Source: Limnephilus marmoratus (Eukaryota; Arthropoda; Insecta; Trichoptera; Limnephilidae). From it: a stretch of DNA of 64,000 nt. Position 1 is the stretch's first letter, and the number at the start of each line of letters is the position of its first letter. Location of the stretch: contig OU862913.1 of the NCBI GenBank assembly GCA_917880885.1, forward strand, positions 6,882,001 to 6,946,000, read 5' to 3'. A program made the translations under genes and the position numbers. Of this stretch, positions 44,480 to 56,002 are shown piece by piece. Below the pieces are notes generated by a model that was not told the DNA's origin, did no database searches, and was given only the letters and a program-made list of their open reading frames with translations.

Positions 44480-44955
44480 ATTCGAGTTTACTTTCTATTT
44501 TTTGATCCAAACTTGGTGTGGTTTAATTTATCTGCCAATAAGGTCGTATGGTATAGAAAGCTTCAAAAAGAACCCTTTAAAACACCATGGTTCACTGAAA
44601 CCAATCTGAAGAGAACAAAAATGATTAAGATCCGGACATGCACTAATGGGAAGAATATTGTGTCTGTTAGGCCTCTCTGATTCTCCAATGTGCTCTATAT
44701 GTGAAGAATTTGAAGACATTGAACACACTCTCACAAAGTGCATTAAATTTGAACAACAGAGAGTAACAATATTGATGACCTCAATCCCATCGGAAATTCA
44801 TAATTTGATAGCTTCAACCGACTACTATGCCATTTCAAGACTCATGAAATTCATTAGATCGTGCAACATGGAAAATATATGATACATTGTTTTATAAAGA
44901 TACATACATTGCAACATTAATATATAGGATATATTTAAAAAAAAAAAAAAAAATG
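44480..44955 (+). mobile_element. C-terminal fragment of a LINE of another type
   Basis: Reads KTPWFTETNLKRTKMIKIRT and LLGLSDSPMCSICEEFEDIE, then HTLTKCIKF. The C-x2-C ... H-x4-C pattern at the end is typical of LINEs that end in an RNase H/zinc-knuckle region. An A-run at 44938-44953 may be the tail. Frames are broken. Confidence 0.55.
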
Positions 44956-45139
44956 AAACCTTAAAATAAATAAAAACAGATGAGGGAAAAAATGACAGCA
45001 GTATGCGAGTCAGAAGCCTCGATTAAAAAAAAAAAAAAAAGAAAACTTATATTTTGTAAAATTAATGATATAATAAATATGATCTGAATTAATGACCACC
45101 AAGGTTTAATTTTGTTTTGTTTAACCTTCAGTTAAAATT

Positions 45140-45365
45140 ATTTTTTTATTATAAAATAATTTTAAAAACAAGAAAAAAACATTCTTGGGTTACAAATAAC
45201 CCGACAATATTTGAAAATCTCCTACTACCACCACAGTAAGCCGAAGGAGAAGATGGCGAGAAGTCGTGTTGGAGGACTTTAGCCAGCCGAGAAATCGAAC
45301 ACGTGTTGCCTGGTTGGGACCCAAACGCGATGCCCACTCAACCACTGACCGGTCGAGATTCTTTG
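45140..45365 (-). repeat. tRNA-like SINE (third family)
   Basis: On the minus strand GACCGGTCAGTGGTTGAGTG (A box TGGTTGAGTGG) and CACGTGTTCGATTTCTCGGC (B-box-like) form a head at about 45290-45360, followed by a body running to an A/T-rich tail near 45140. Confidence 0.5.
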
Positions 45366-45424
45366 CCAATGTGTTGGATATCTTGAGTCTGCACTTTTTT
45401 TCCATTTTTGTTTGTGTCTTATTT

Positions 45425-45534
45425 TTATTTTTTTTATTTTTTATTTATTAGTGAGAATATATTACATTACTTCCGATGAGTTTAATAAAACTCATTTCGG
45501 GAAGGACAACATTATACAACCAAAAGAAAATTAT
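45425..45534 (-). mobile_element. Possible LINE 3' end
   Basis: A T-rich run at 45425-45447 is followed by the hairpin GATGAGTTTAATAAAACTCAT. Likely a minus-strand 3' end, but no coding part is attached. Confidence 0.3.
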
Positions 45535-46040
45535 TATAAGCAATAATTATCAGCCTGAAACAATCATCTACATTATAAAAATCTTCCGAGAAAATATACA
45601 TGCCGCCAACGGGACTTGAACCCGTGTCCTTCTGATTGCCGGTCAGGTGCTCTACCATTAAATAGTTAAAGTATTTCACCAAAAAATGTAGACATAGTTT
45701 GTCTCGACGCCATCTAGCGAAAGATTTAGCACTAACAATATCTTAAAATAAAGTTGGTTGTTTTCAGGTGGAAAAATGTAATAAGCAGTAATTGTTGAAT
45801 GAAACACTAGTATATATTGAATTATTTGGCGGGTATTAGATAAGCCGACATAGTTCAGTGGTAGAGCACCTGACCGTCAATCAGAAGGACACGGGTTCAA
45901 GTCCCGTTGGCGGCATGTATCTTTTCTCGGAAGATTTTTTCAATGCAGATGAGTGTTTCAGGCTGATAATTATTGCTTATTATAATTGTTACCCTTTGTG
46001 CTATGCGTAAAAATCTTAACGGTAGTTTATCAATTAAAAA
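45535..46040. repeat. Head-to-head pair of tRNA-Asp-like SINEs
   Basis: The minus copy has its tRNA-like head at 45601-45671 and tail to 45535; the plus copy has its head at 45844-45915 and tail to about 46040. The plus head folds with six of seven acceptor pairs and the T-arm ACGGGTTCAAGTCCCGT; its anticodon loop CCGTCAA reads GTC. The shared tail (CAGGCTGATAATTATTGCTTAT) is also the fold-back at 10141-10359. The minus head has lost its 5' strand. Confidence 0.75.
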
Positions 46041-46466
46041 TAATAATTAAAATAAAATTATTTTTACATAAGAATATGAACTTGAAGGGTAGTTCAATAA
46101 AGAGTACATAGATTATATACCGGACTTGACACGTTTGACACAGTTAGAATAATATACAAGAGATACAAAGAAAGACAGCTAAATTCGTCACTGGTTGATA
46201 AAGCTGCGGAGATAATATCCTTTTAGAGCCTTTGCCAATGTTTTTTTGTTAGATGCTCAAGTTTTAAGTCATTAGGTTTAGGTAATGCGCTGTATTGCGT
46301 AAGTGCATTTGTCTTCAATGAACCATATATTTTGGTAATTTTCTTTAAATTCTAATATAGTTTTATTTCGGAAAATCTATATTTATGTAATTGATAAAGC
46401 CAACTTTAATGTTTTTTGCATTTTAATGTGTATTTCATTTGTAATTTAACAGGTTTGTATTAATTT
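46041..46466. other. Spacer
   Basis: AT-rich; I see no gene. Confidence 0.4.
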
Positions 46467-46471
46467 ATTAT

Positions 46472-46795
46472 TGTAGTGTTCTGTTATTTGATAGACACTA
46501 GCAGATTCTCCAACACACTTTGGATGGAGATAACTTCTTGGAATAAATAGAATCTGGTTCGTTATCTGCGTTTATTTATACTCCGCGTATACAAATGGAA
46601 TAGCGGTAGATAACTTAACTAGGAGCTGGCTAAAATGGTTCTCCTCAGTCATAATTGAAACACAGCCTCTCAGCTTCCCCGATCCCCTGCCGGAGAACTT
46701 GAGAACTACGCTGCCTGCCATCTAGCGGATTCTACCGAAAGCTGATGTCACCGCCATCTGTCTCTACAAGGCGGAAGCTTTTACGATACACCACA
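46472..46795 (+). repeat. Solo LTR with 5-base target duplication
   Basis: 324 bases from TGTAGTGTTC to GATACACCACA. TG...CA ends have imperfect terminal inverted repeats, and ATTAT flanks both sides (46467-46471 and 46796-46800). AATAAA lies at about 46539. No internal retroelement sequence is attached, so it arose by LTR-LTR recombination. The strand is inferred from the poly-A signal. Confidence 0.75.
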
Positions 46796-49001
46796 ATTAT
46801 TAAGATTTCAGAAATTTTGATTGGATACTAAACATTTTTTTTTCTTTTTGAACTTTTTGCGTTCTGTATTATTACCAATTTAATCCCAGATCTCACTAAC
46901 CTTATTTTTCGATGTTTATCACTAACGTTCGTCGTTTCGACTAAGGTACTAAATAAAGAGGGTGTAAGGGTTTTATTAACCCATTACCTCCATGACGATG
47001 TCTATAGGCATCAAAAAAATTGATGAAAAATATGATTTTTTTCCACTATGAATAAAGCTAAATTCCACCAAGTTGTTATGCAGCATTTACAGATTGGTAT
47101 GTTCGCTTTCAATAATTAACATAATTTAATAAATTTTATTAATTATCTTATCTTTTATTATTTTTTTACTAAAGCCCTGAAAATAGACCCATTTTGAAAA
47201 AAAAAATAAAAATGTAAATCGGAAAAAAATAAAACATGTGTAAATCACATATTGTTATCAAAAGATTAAATGGTCGGCAACACTATTTTAACATAGAAAT
47301 ATATGCATAAGATGACAGCTAGATGTCACTGAAATCAGGTGATGCCTGCGCGCAACCTTTGGAGGTTATCTGTGACAGTGTTTACACACGTTTTTGGTTA
47401 GCTTATCTTCAAATAATACGGTTTTGTAGTGTTTTTATGAGTGATTTTTATTTTATAGAAGTCTGCGGTTTTTGTATATTTTTATCAAATATGTCGAAAA
47501 TACCTACTTCTTCTACATATACCTAATTCGTCGTTATAAAACGAAATCGTTGAATCACGATGAAATGATGGCAGAATTGGAGCGCTCTTTTAGCGTAAGT
47601 GAAAGTGATGACAATAATGTTTTTAATAACGCGCTATTGTTGTGATTCCTCCAGAGAACGTTGATGAACAGATGAACGAAGAGCATATTGCCGATAATTT
47701 GATGTCATATAACGAAGATGCGGAGTTGGACAACTTTCGAGATATTGCCGGCACATTTGTTATCGAGCGCAACATCGAAATTGAGAAAATTGATTAGTCA
47801 TGCCTTGACGAGCATGAACCAGATGAATTCACTAATGACCTTCACTGGAATCAGCCTTCGACATCGTCCTGTGCGAGTCGTAACCTTGCGAATATCTATT
47901 TCAAATGCACCACCAGCCAAAAAATCAAAACTACAGTACAAAAAGAAGTCTCACTATAATCAAAAGTGGTCTAAGGCTACCTGTTTCAAGCAATGCCGTA
48001 TTCCGGAGCATCTGATACATATGACCCCGAATTAGATCAGGGATTATCCGTCTTACTTCTATGATGAAATATATAGAGTTCCCCGCACGCCATGGGCTAT
48101 TTATGGACAATTTCTTCACATCTCACCATTTGATTGTATCCTGAAGGATAAAAGAATGCGCGCTACTGGCACATGTAGCTTCTTAACCTTGAAGCTTCAG
48201 GCAAGTTGAAGACAGGAAAGCACTTTCCTAAAGGTAACATGTTCTTTTATATTTCCTTTGCGCATAGCGTTCATTTACCTAGCCAAATTGTAACTCTCAT
48301 CGCTTTTATAGGTAAATTTGATGCGGTGGTAAACGTAGAAAACCAAATCCTCGTATGCCGTTAGTAGGGCAGCCGTGTAGTAACAGTCAGTACCGGATTA
48401 TCCCTAAGGCAGAGTAGGCAACTGCCTAGGGGCCCCGCATCGGCTAGGGGCCCCGCGTCCCGAGAAAAAATTACTTTCTTCAATTAGTGAGCAACGAAGT
48501 TTCGGAAAAAGTCAGCTTTCAAGAGGTTTTAATTTTTTTATTAGGAACTTTTACAGGTTAATAACATTAGGTACACGCATTAAAGAAAACAACAAATTAT
48601 AATAATTAGGTTAAAACCCAATAAATGACTAATGTTCACATCATGCACAAATAATAAATAAAAAGTCTATAATTAAAACAAATATAAACATGGTTGGATT
48701 TTACTTTTCTTTCCTTCTATTTGTTGCAACATTACTTAGTATCTGAAGTGATTAAGGTGCCGTATGTGGTTTATATTGGCATTTTTTTGTTTTATTTCTA
48801 ATTATATGTTTAAAATATAAATGTTGTACAAGCTTCAGTTTGCACTACCTACCTGCTTGCGAAAATTCTTTGGGAAAGGTTGTCTGGAAGAGATCACTTT
48901 AGTGACAAGACGGCTCATTGTAATGTATTTTTTTTAATAATACATATTTTTACAATAAAAAACACATATAAATTTGTTGTAGACCACTTTTATTTTATAC
49001 C

Positions 49002-49045
49002 CACTCTACCGGTTTCGGAAGCACCCTTCCTTCGTCAGGAGAATA
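49002..49045 (-). ncRNA. Hammerhead ribozyme motif, left arm
   Basis: Exact reverse complement of the core at 49322-49366. Confidence 0.72.
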
Positions 49046-49321
49046 TTATAACTAAACTATGATACAGACTGTTGACAGATATACAAATTGTAGGTGTTTG
49101 AGTGGGAGGTAGGCAAAGGGGTGGGGGTAATTGCGGAATTTCCGGAAAGAAGGAAAAATATTTAGAATGGGGCTGAAAGATGATATGAATAACCAAATCG
49201 ATTTATCTTTCAGTCCCATTCTAAATATTTTTCCAATTAACCGCTCTGTTCTTTTACCTCCCACTTAAACACCTACAATTTGTATATCTGTCAACATTCT
49301 GTATCATAGTTTAGTTATAAT

Positions 49322-49366
49322 ATTCTCCTGACGAAGGAAGGGTGCTTCCGAAACCGGTAGAGTGTG
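49322..49366 (+). ncRNA. Hammerhead ribozyme motif, right arm
   Basis: CTGACGA (49328-49334), stem II GGAAG/CTTCC (49336-49340 with 49345-49349), GAAA (49350-49353), CCGG (49354-49357), cleavage triplet GTA ending 49359, stem I CTC/GAG. Stem II differs from 36781-36830 by compensating changes, which supports a selected fold. Confidence 0.75.
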
Positions 49367-49658
49367 TATAAAATAAAAGTGGTCTACAACAAATTTATAT
49401 GTGTTTTTTATTGTAAATTATGGCGAGCCACAAAGTTAATGCTTTTTACAAATATGTGATATATATTTTTGTTTCTATGTATGTGTCGCTTTATGTGCAA
49501 TAAAGGGTTATTGTATTTTATTGTATTGTATTAGTTTTTTATTGAATGGGGTGATGGCATACCTTTCGTAATGTAGTAAAAGAACAGATTAATTATAAAT
49601 AAAATTACGTTTTGGTAGAAAAAAAAAGTTTGGAAGTTAGAAGTTAGGGTAAGGTGCA

Positions 49659-51416
49659 GTGGCGGACTAAGCCCGTTAAAAGCCCGGGGCGGCAAAGTTG
49701 AATGAACCCCCCCCCTTATTGAAATTGATGTAATTTTACAAGTTTTTATTCTTGTTTGGGGGGCCTCAAAATGCCTCCTTGTTTCCTTGATCAAATCCTA
49801 AACAAGGCTTTAAGGAAAATACAAAAAAAAATGTTATTCTAAATTCATTTTCTGAAAGATGCATTTGTTAATAATGGAAATTGAGGAAATTGGTAAAATT
49901 GATGGAGATACAGCATTTTATATGAAACCGTTTTAATTTATTATACTCAGCAAAACTTTGAAAGCGTTTTTCAACTTGGTTGACAACATAATAGAAAAAC
50001 CATATATCTTAAACAGTTAGAAAATCCAGTCACTATGGCACCACTTCGGGATTTTCTTACGAAGGTCTATTTTGTTTTTATGAACAATGAAAAATCTCCA
50101 TAAAAAATCGAAAATAAAATTCGCCGGTCGGTCATTATTTAAATTTTTTTTAGATATCAAAATTCCCCTATGCGACAGACAGAAGATTTTCGAACAGATT
50201 AAGACTTGGTGCATGCAAATCGAATGTACCTATAGTTTTTTTAGTATGTTGTAAACCAGGTTGAAAAACGTGTTAAAAAGTATCGAGAAAAACGCATTCA
50301 AAGTTTTGCTGAAGGATAATTCAACATACAAACTGTTTCACATAAAATGCTGACTCTCCGTCAATTTTTCGAATTTCTTTAAAAAATTTGGTTAGGGCAT
50401 TTTTAACCTTTCAGAAAATGAAATAAATAAAAAAAAATTACAAAATAAGTTTTTACGGTGCATTAAGAGGTGGTAAGGTTTTAAAGGTGAAATAAAGGCA
50501 TATTGTCATGATTTTTTTTTTGAGATATGAATAAAGTTGGTTTTATTTATTTCATACACACTTTATAGTATAATATCTGAAATATCTTTGAAAAAAAAAT
50601 TTATTAAAAATATCAATAAATAAGTCCGTGAGAGCGAATCTCTGGAGGCGCCTCGAAAAAAAGTTGATCATTTGAAATAAAAAAATCTAAATGCGTTTAA
50701 AGAGTTTTTTTTCCTTTTTCTATTTTTGGCAGCATTTTAATGCGAAAAACGCGATTTTTACTAAAAAATTTCGGTGAATATGTTATTATAAAATGGTAAA
50801 AAAAACTATCTGTTGATTTATGTATAGAAATAGAGTACAAAATTTCAAAAGCATCGGTCAAGTGAAGTCAAGATTTTGAATTATGATGTTCACGAACTTC
50901 AGAAATGTTGTTTGCAATTTTATTTAACTCAAAATATACTTGAATCGAGCATGAGGGCCGGTCGAGTTTTTCCAAAACCTATACCGGTTCAGTCGCTTTA
51001 CATTTTCAATATCAAAATTTAAGTATTTAAAAATAAAATTATTAATTTCTAATATACACATTGGAAAGATTATTTTATCTAGATTTTAGAATAATTTATG
51101 TTTTTGCAATGTGATAGAAAATAACCAATATAGAGGTATATTTAAAATATAAATTGTCGTTACCGCGACTGAATCGGTATAGGTTTTGGAAATACGCGGG
51201 CCGGTCGCTTGAAACGCTGAACCTTCGTTAGTTTTGCTCCGATTTACTTGAAATTTTGATACAATACTCAATATACTGACATGTTTTACATTCAGAAAAA
51301 GTCGAAAAAAAGTTTTAAGACCTTACCCCCCCCCCCCCTTAAAACCTTGTCAAGGATTTGATCAAGGGAACAAGGAAGCCACTTCAACCCCCCCACCCCC
51401 CCGTTAGTCCGCCATT
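49659..51416. mobile_element. Nested TIR element within the hAT-like element
   Basis: Ends CAGTGGCGGACTAA and (reversed) CAATGGCGGACTAA, with inner inverted similarity (CTTGATCAAATCC on both sides, C-runs). A second inverted repeat lies inside (about 49840-49985 against 50275-50420). No target duplication and no coding region are found. Confidence 0.6.
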
Positions 51417-52464
51417 GGACAGGGGCCCCGAGACGTGCATTGCCTAGGGGCCCCGAGATGGTTAATCCGGCCCTGGTAACAGTGGCCACGAACTGTGATC
51501 GAATGGAGCCAGTAAGTCAAGTGCAGCGTTGGCAGATATCGAAGAAAGACAAAAAAGGCAAAATTTTGGGGAAAGCCTACAAAAAAAATCGATTGCCCGG
51601 CGCCAATACAAAATTACAATTTGGGAATGGGTGGACCTCCATGATAATGGTAGGTATACAAAATTATCGGATCAACGTTCGGTCAAAGAAGTGGTTCAGG
51701 CCTTTATTTGTATCTTGCCTCAGCAGCGTTCTTGTCTCTTGTAAATGGATGGAAGTTGCAATGCTTCTTGAGGAAGTCCGAGCATGATATGGGAAACTAG
51801 AAGATGACTAGGCAACAGAGAAACCATTACCAGAAGGCATTCCATGTGGAGTTTACCCGTACTCTGATATTGTCTTTTCCAAATCAGGTCAATGCCGAAT
51901 TCGGAGAACCTCCTGTGAAGGAAGGCCATGACGCAGAAGATAGGAATTGTGTGCCTCGAATGCAAGAATTTCATTTGCAATATCGTGGCAAATCTCATAT
52001 TCGTTATGCTCTGTGTAAAAAAAATCCAACAGACTATCGGTGCCGGGCCTGCAACCGAGCCCTTCATTCTGACTACTTCGAACGATATCACTTAAAGAAT
52101 AATTTGCTTAGATTTGGTTAGTTTTCCTCTTTTTTAAATGTTTTTTTTTTAATATTGATTTTTTTTAGTTATTTTGCGTATTTTCCATTAATATTTTTTT
52201 TCATTGAATTATAAACAAAGGCAATCATTTATTTTATATATCATACAGTAGACTGCATTTTACCCATAGTTGACATAAATTTTGCTTAGAGGGGTTACCT
52301 CCAAGGGTTGCGTTTAGGCATCAATTTTCTAAACGCTCTGATGGGAGGTTGGACTGGCGGAAAATTCTAAAACTGATTTTAGGCTCTGCTTTAAGTCTAT
52401 ACTATCGGGTTATAATGATGCTTCAAGTTTATAAAAATAAAAATAAATTCTTGGAGGTAATGGG

Positions 52465-52750
52465 TTAAAACAAAATTTGTTAATATTTCTTTTAATTGTT
52501 AATGAACAGTGTTTATTTGTATTATTTCTCATATTTAGAAAAACAAAAATTTCAAATTTATTAATCAAAATCAACAACTGTAACATTTTTAAAGTTGGTA
52601 TTTGAATTAGTTATAACTAAATTTGAAAAAAAAAACCTTTCAAATATCAAAAACAAAGAATTGAATTAACTAATAAAATAAAAGTTTTGGTGAAAATCTA
52701 GAAACTAATAAAAATTTGGTGAAAATCTACCAAAAGTAAAAAGTCATGTA
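52465..52750. other. Spacer
   Basis: AT-rich flank of the piggyBac element; nothing recognised. Confidence 0.4.
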
Positions 52751-52951
52751 ATCACTAACCCTTGTCGATGCGACGAGTCATGGTTGCTGAATTGGCGCTC
52801 GTGGGTCCCCCCATCGTCCGCACTACCGTCAATAGCAGAAGTAACGGGCTGATTGAAATTAGCCAGAGTATGAAAGAATTACGGTCGCGCGCGTGAAAGT
52901 TATCGCGTTTTTTTTTAATCCTGCGTCGTCGATTCGACGAAGGTTAGTGAT
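52751..52951. repeat. Small TIR element (MITE)
   Basis: ATCACTAACCCTTGTCGATG at the start and, reversed, ATCACTAACCTTCGTCGAAT at the end, about 201 bases apart. A related end (ATCACTAACGTTCGTCGTTT) lies at about 46911, left of the piggyBac. No target duplication is evident. Confidence 0.5.
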
Positions 52952-53146
52952 CTAGGGTTAAGCACTGTAGTTTAGGGGTTATCAGAACTGAAGCATTTTT
53001 AACTATTCGGATAATTCATTCTTGATAACGCATTCTTGATCTAGTTTATGCAGTGAGCCCACTGCTAACCTATGTAAATCTTTGGAAGAACTATTACCTG
53101 TAGACGTTTACCATCCTCCTCTGGACATAGTTATTCCCTTTGTTAA

Positions 53147-53855
53147 CCCATTGGCCACAGAATAAATGAGCTAAAAAGTTGGCCTTCACCACTGAATTAA
53201 TTTTGTACCAAAAATTGAAAACCTGCATTGGTGTACTAAATCTATTGTTACTTTTGAACCGTATATTCAAATTAAATAATTTCTTTAAAATTGTTTACAT
53301 ATTGGATTAAGGTAAAGAAAAACATAAAAAATATATTTTTTTAAATATTAAAATATGTGTAAATAAGGTTACAAATATAACCTTCCTTTTTTTCGTCTGT
53401 TTTTTTCCACATTTTTATTCAAAAAGTTACAAAAAAACATAAGATTCTTAGATCGAACAATAATAATTTTTGATTTTTATATACATGTATACAAATAACT
53501 ATTAAAATAATTGTCTATGATAGTCCTCAAAGCAATCAGGGACGTTCAGGGTCACTACCAAAAGCCTAGAACCACTCGCAATTTCGAAGAAATTAAATGG
53601 CGGCTGGCTGCATACAAAACTTGGAACACAAATAACAGGGAAAAAACATAAGAAACATATTATTGCCAATTCTATGAAATTAATGATTAATTATCTACAG
53701 AGTGTTCGGCATTTAAAATTTTATTAAAAAATGTCACTATTATGCTCGTTTTCTGTTTTTTGACGTACCTACTCTAGCCCGTCAGCGTGCCGGTGTTTGT
53801 GGTTAAGTACCTGAGTCGCACACCCGGCAGGCTGTCGGGGTTTGTGGCCAATGGG
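53147..53855. mobile_element. piggyBac-type MITE, 709 bases
   Basis: TTAA at 53143-53146 and 53856-53859. The ends are CCCATTGGCCACAGAATAAA and TTTGTGGCCAATGGG. It has no transposase. It lies exactly in the LINE coding sequence, whose reading resumes at HLKNIKSSYNFRKANFQKIS. The ends differ from the 46980 element after CCCATT, so a different transposase probably moved it. Confidence 0.85.
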
Positions 53856-53859
53856 TTAA

Positions 53860-56002
53860 CAACACTCATCTTAAAAATATCAAGTCATCTTATAACTTCC
53901 GTAAAGCAAATTTTCAAAAAATTTCTGATTGCTTAAATACAACAGACTGGTCCTTTCTGGAAAACGCAGATATTAACGATAATGATAATAAATTCTATGA
54001 CATTCTAAATGATGCTATTGCAAATTTTGTGCCCCTTCTACATAATAGAATTTATCATTTTCCAAACTGGTTTAGTCCCAATTTGATCACTTTAACATAT
54101 AGTAATAAAATAGCTCATAAAAATTACAAGCGATCCAGACTGACGAGTGATTACAACAAATTTCAATTGTTAAGAAGGGAGTGTTGTAAAATCTTAAAAT
54201 TGTGCTATAAAAATTACATTGACAAAATTGAAAGTGAAATTTGTGTAAATATAAAACAGTTTTGGAATTACACTAGTTCTCAAAAAATACTAACTTAGGT
54301 ATTCCAACTTCTATGAATTTCAATGGATAAATTGGGTGTAATGATAAAAACATTGTAAATCTATTCGCCGATTATTTTAAGTCTGTGTATAAAGAGGATA
54401 TACCTAGCAACGAAATTCCAAAATTTCATCGAATCTTAGTCTGGATATATCTGAAGTACGCATAGAAATTAAAGATATCAAAAACCATGTAAATTTGTTA
54501 GATGCTAGAAAAAATGCAGGACCTGATAATATTCCACCTGTGCTAATTAAAGAATGTTTAAACGGCTTAGTTGTTCCTCTTTTTCTAATTTTTACCCAAT
54601 CACTAGAGACAGGCAGTTTCCCTGAAACATGGAAACACAGTTTTCTTACACCCATTTTTAATAAAGGGGACAAAACGGACGTAACAAATTATAGACCAAT
54701 ATGTATCCAATCAGCGATACCCAAGCTTTTTGAAAAAAATGTCTTCCATAAAATATCCACTAACATAAAAAAAATTATAACTCCCCACCAACGTGGCTTT
54801 TGTTCAAATAAATCTACACTGACCAAATTACTAATATACGAAAACTTCATATCTAAATCTTTAGCCAACAGGTGCCAGGTTGACTCAATATAAACTGATT
54901 TTAGCAAGGCCTTTGACAAGGTGTGTCACAAAATACTTATCAATAAATTGGCGAAACTTGGAGTTTATGGTAGCTTATTAAATTGGTTTGTTAGTTATTT
55001 GTCCAAAAGAATTCTTAGTGTGAAAATAAATGGCACACAGTCTTACAAATTTATAGCAACAAGTGGAGTACCGCAAGCCGCAAGGCTCCCATTTAGGGCC
55101 CATTTTGTTTATTATATTTATAAAAGATATTGTTGATATATTTACTGAAATAAATGTGCTACTGTTTGCCGACGACATGAAACTATATAAAGAGATAATG
55201 ATTGTATTATACTTCAAACTAACTTGATATATCTTTTTGAATGGTGCTCTATCAACAAACTAGCATTATATGTATATAAATAAACGTCAGTTCATTCATT
55301 TTTCCAAAATAAATAATCCTATTATTTTTCAGTAAGTATTCTATAAATGGTGAAAATTTAAATTGTGTTAGTGAAATTATGGATCTAGGCATAATGTTCG
55401 ACAGTAAACTCACCTTTGTATGTCATATTAATAATATTATCAACAAAGCCCTGAAGACTCTTGGTTTTGTTTTGAGAGCTGCAAAAGATTTCAATGATTT
55501 AGACACATTCATTATGTTATATAAAACCCTTGTCAGATGCCAACTTGAATATAACTCTACGTTATGGTCTCCCTTTTACAACATTCATTCAGACAACATT
55601 GAAAAGATTCAACGGAAGTTTCTAAGGTTTATAAACTATAAATTGCATATTCCTATATTAAACATTGATTACAATTATCTCCTGGATAAAACGTCTCTAT
55701 TGAAACTTTCAGAAAGAAGAATAAGCACAGATTTAATATTATTACATAAAATACTGCATTACAAAATTGACTGTTCTGAATTACTTCAATTTATCAATAT
55801 CCATGTTCCCCAAAAATCATGTCGACATTTATTACCCTTCTACTTCAATAACACCAGGACACTAGCTTATCAAAATTCTCCGTTTCCGAGACTTCACAGT
55901 CTCGGAAATAAATATTCTAATCTAGGTGATATATTTCATCTTAAAACTAATCAGTATAAACGTTGTATATTCTATCACTTTTATTCTTCTAGGCACAAAT
56001 AG
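53860..56002 (+). pseudogene. LINE family B reverse transcriptase with several frame breaks
   Basis: Open pieces: 54029-54298, 54495-54893 (KNAGPDNIPPVLIKEC, NYRPICIQ), 54921-55136 (KVCHKILINKL, SGVPQ), a piece at about 55140-55200 (VLLFADDMKLYKE, catalytic FADD) and 55379-56002 (MDLGIMFDSKLTF, YNSTLWSPFY). There is a stop at 54891 just before the motif A block and a small insertion in the PQGSHLGP block near 55075. The element is dead. Confidence 0.8.

Larger units (their letters stand above)
48945..49425. mobile_element. Penelope-type inverted-arm structure without coding core
   Basis: Arms of about 230 bases (48950-49185 and 49200-49425) are inverted copies, including GTAGACCACTTTTATTTTAT and a hammerhead in each. 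Almost nothing lies between them, so the pol region has been lost completely. It is a different subfamily from 33795-36882 but has the same layout. Confidence 0.75.
48388..51475. mobile_element. hAT-like non-autonomous element, 3.1 kb, with 8-base target duplication
   Basis: Ends CAGTACCGGATTATCC and (reversed) CAGGGCCGGATTAACC. GTAACAGT duplicates at 48380-48387 and 51476-51483, inside the transposase codons for V-V-T-V. Both ends carry CCTAGGGGCCCCG subterminal repeats. No transposase is seen. It contains a Penelope-type fold-back and another TIR element. Confidence 0.85.
47460..52121 (+). pseudogene. piggyBac transposase remnant, split by insertion
   Basis: The 5' part (47550-48360) reads MMAELERSFSVSESDD, later YDPELDQGLSVLL, FMDNFFTSHHLIVS, and GKFDAVVNVENQILVCR in different frames. 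After the nested element the reading resumes as VATNCDRMEPVSQVQRWQIS, then DLHDNG, INVRSKKW and a C-terminal Cys-rich domain (CKKNPTDYRCRACNRALHSD). The central catalytic region with the first two Asp residues is deleted and there are many frameshifts, so it is inactive. The family function is cut-and-paste transposition at TTAA. Confidence 0.8.
46980..52464 (+). mobile_element. piggyBac-like DNA transposon with nested hAT-like insertion
   Basis: TTAA at 46976-46979 and 52465-52468 flank terminal inverted repeats CCCATTACCTCCA (start) and TGGAGGTAATGGG (end). Removing the nested element (48388-51475 and one target copy) leaves about 2.4 kb, the usual size for this superfamily. A broken transposase lies inside. 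Confidence 0.9.

Noticed and set aside
45490..45520. Another hammerhead ribozyme (GATGAG hairpin)
   Set aside because: The GAAA and the CTGATGA arrangement do not occur in the right order on either strand; it is a simple hairpin.
45844..45915. Functional tRNA-Asp gene
   Set aside because: Acceptor and anticodon stems have mismatches, and the segment is part of a multi-copy SINE with a shared tail.
55885..55912. Hairpin TTTCCGAGACT/AGTCTCGGAAA as a terminator
   Set aside because: It lies within LINE coding sequence and is also found in the copy near 10387-10414, so it is a property of that LINE subfamily's codons.
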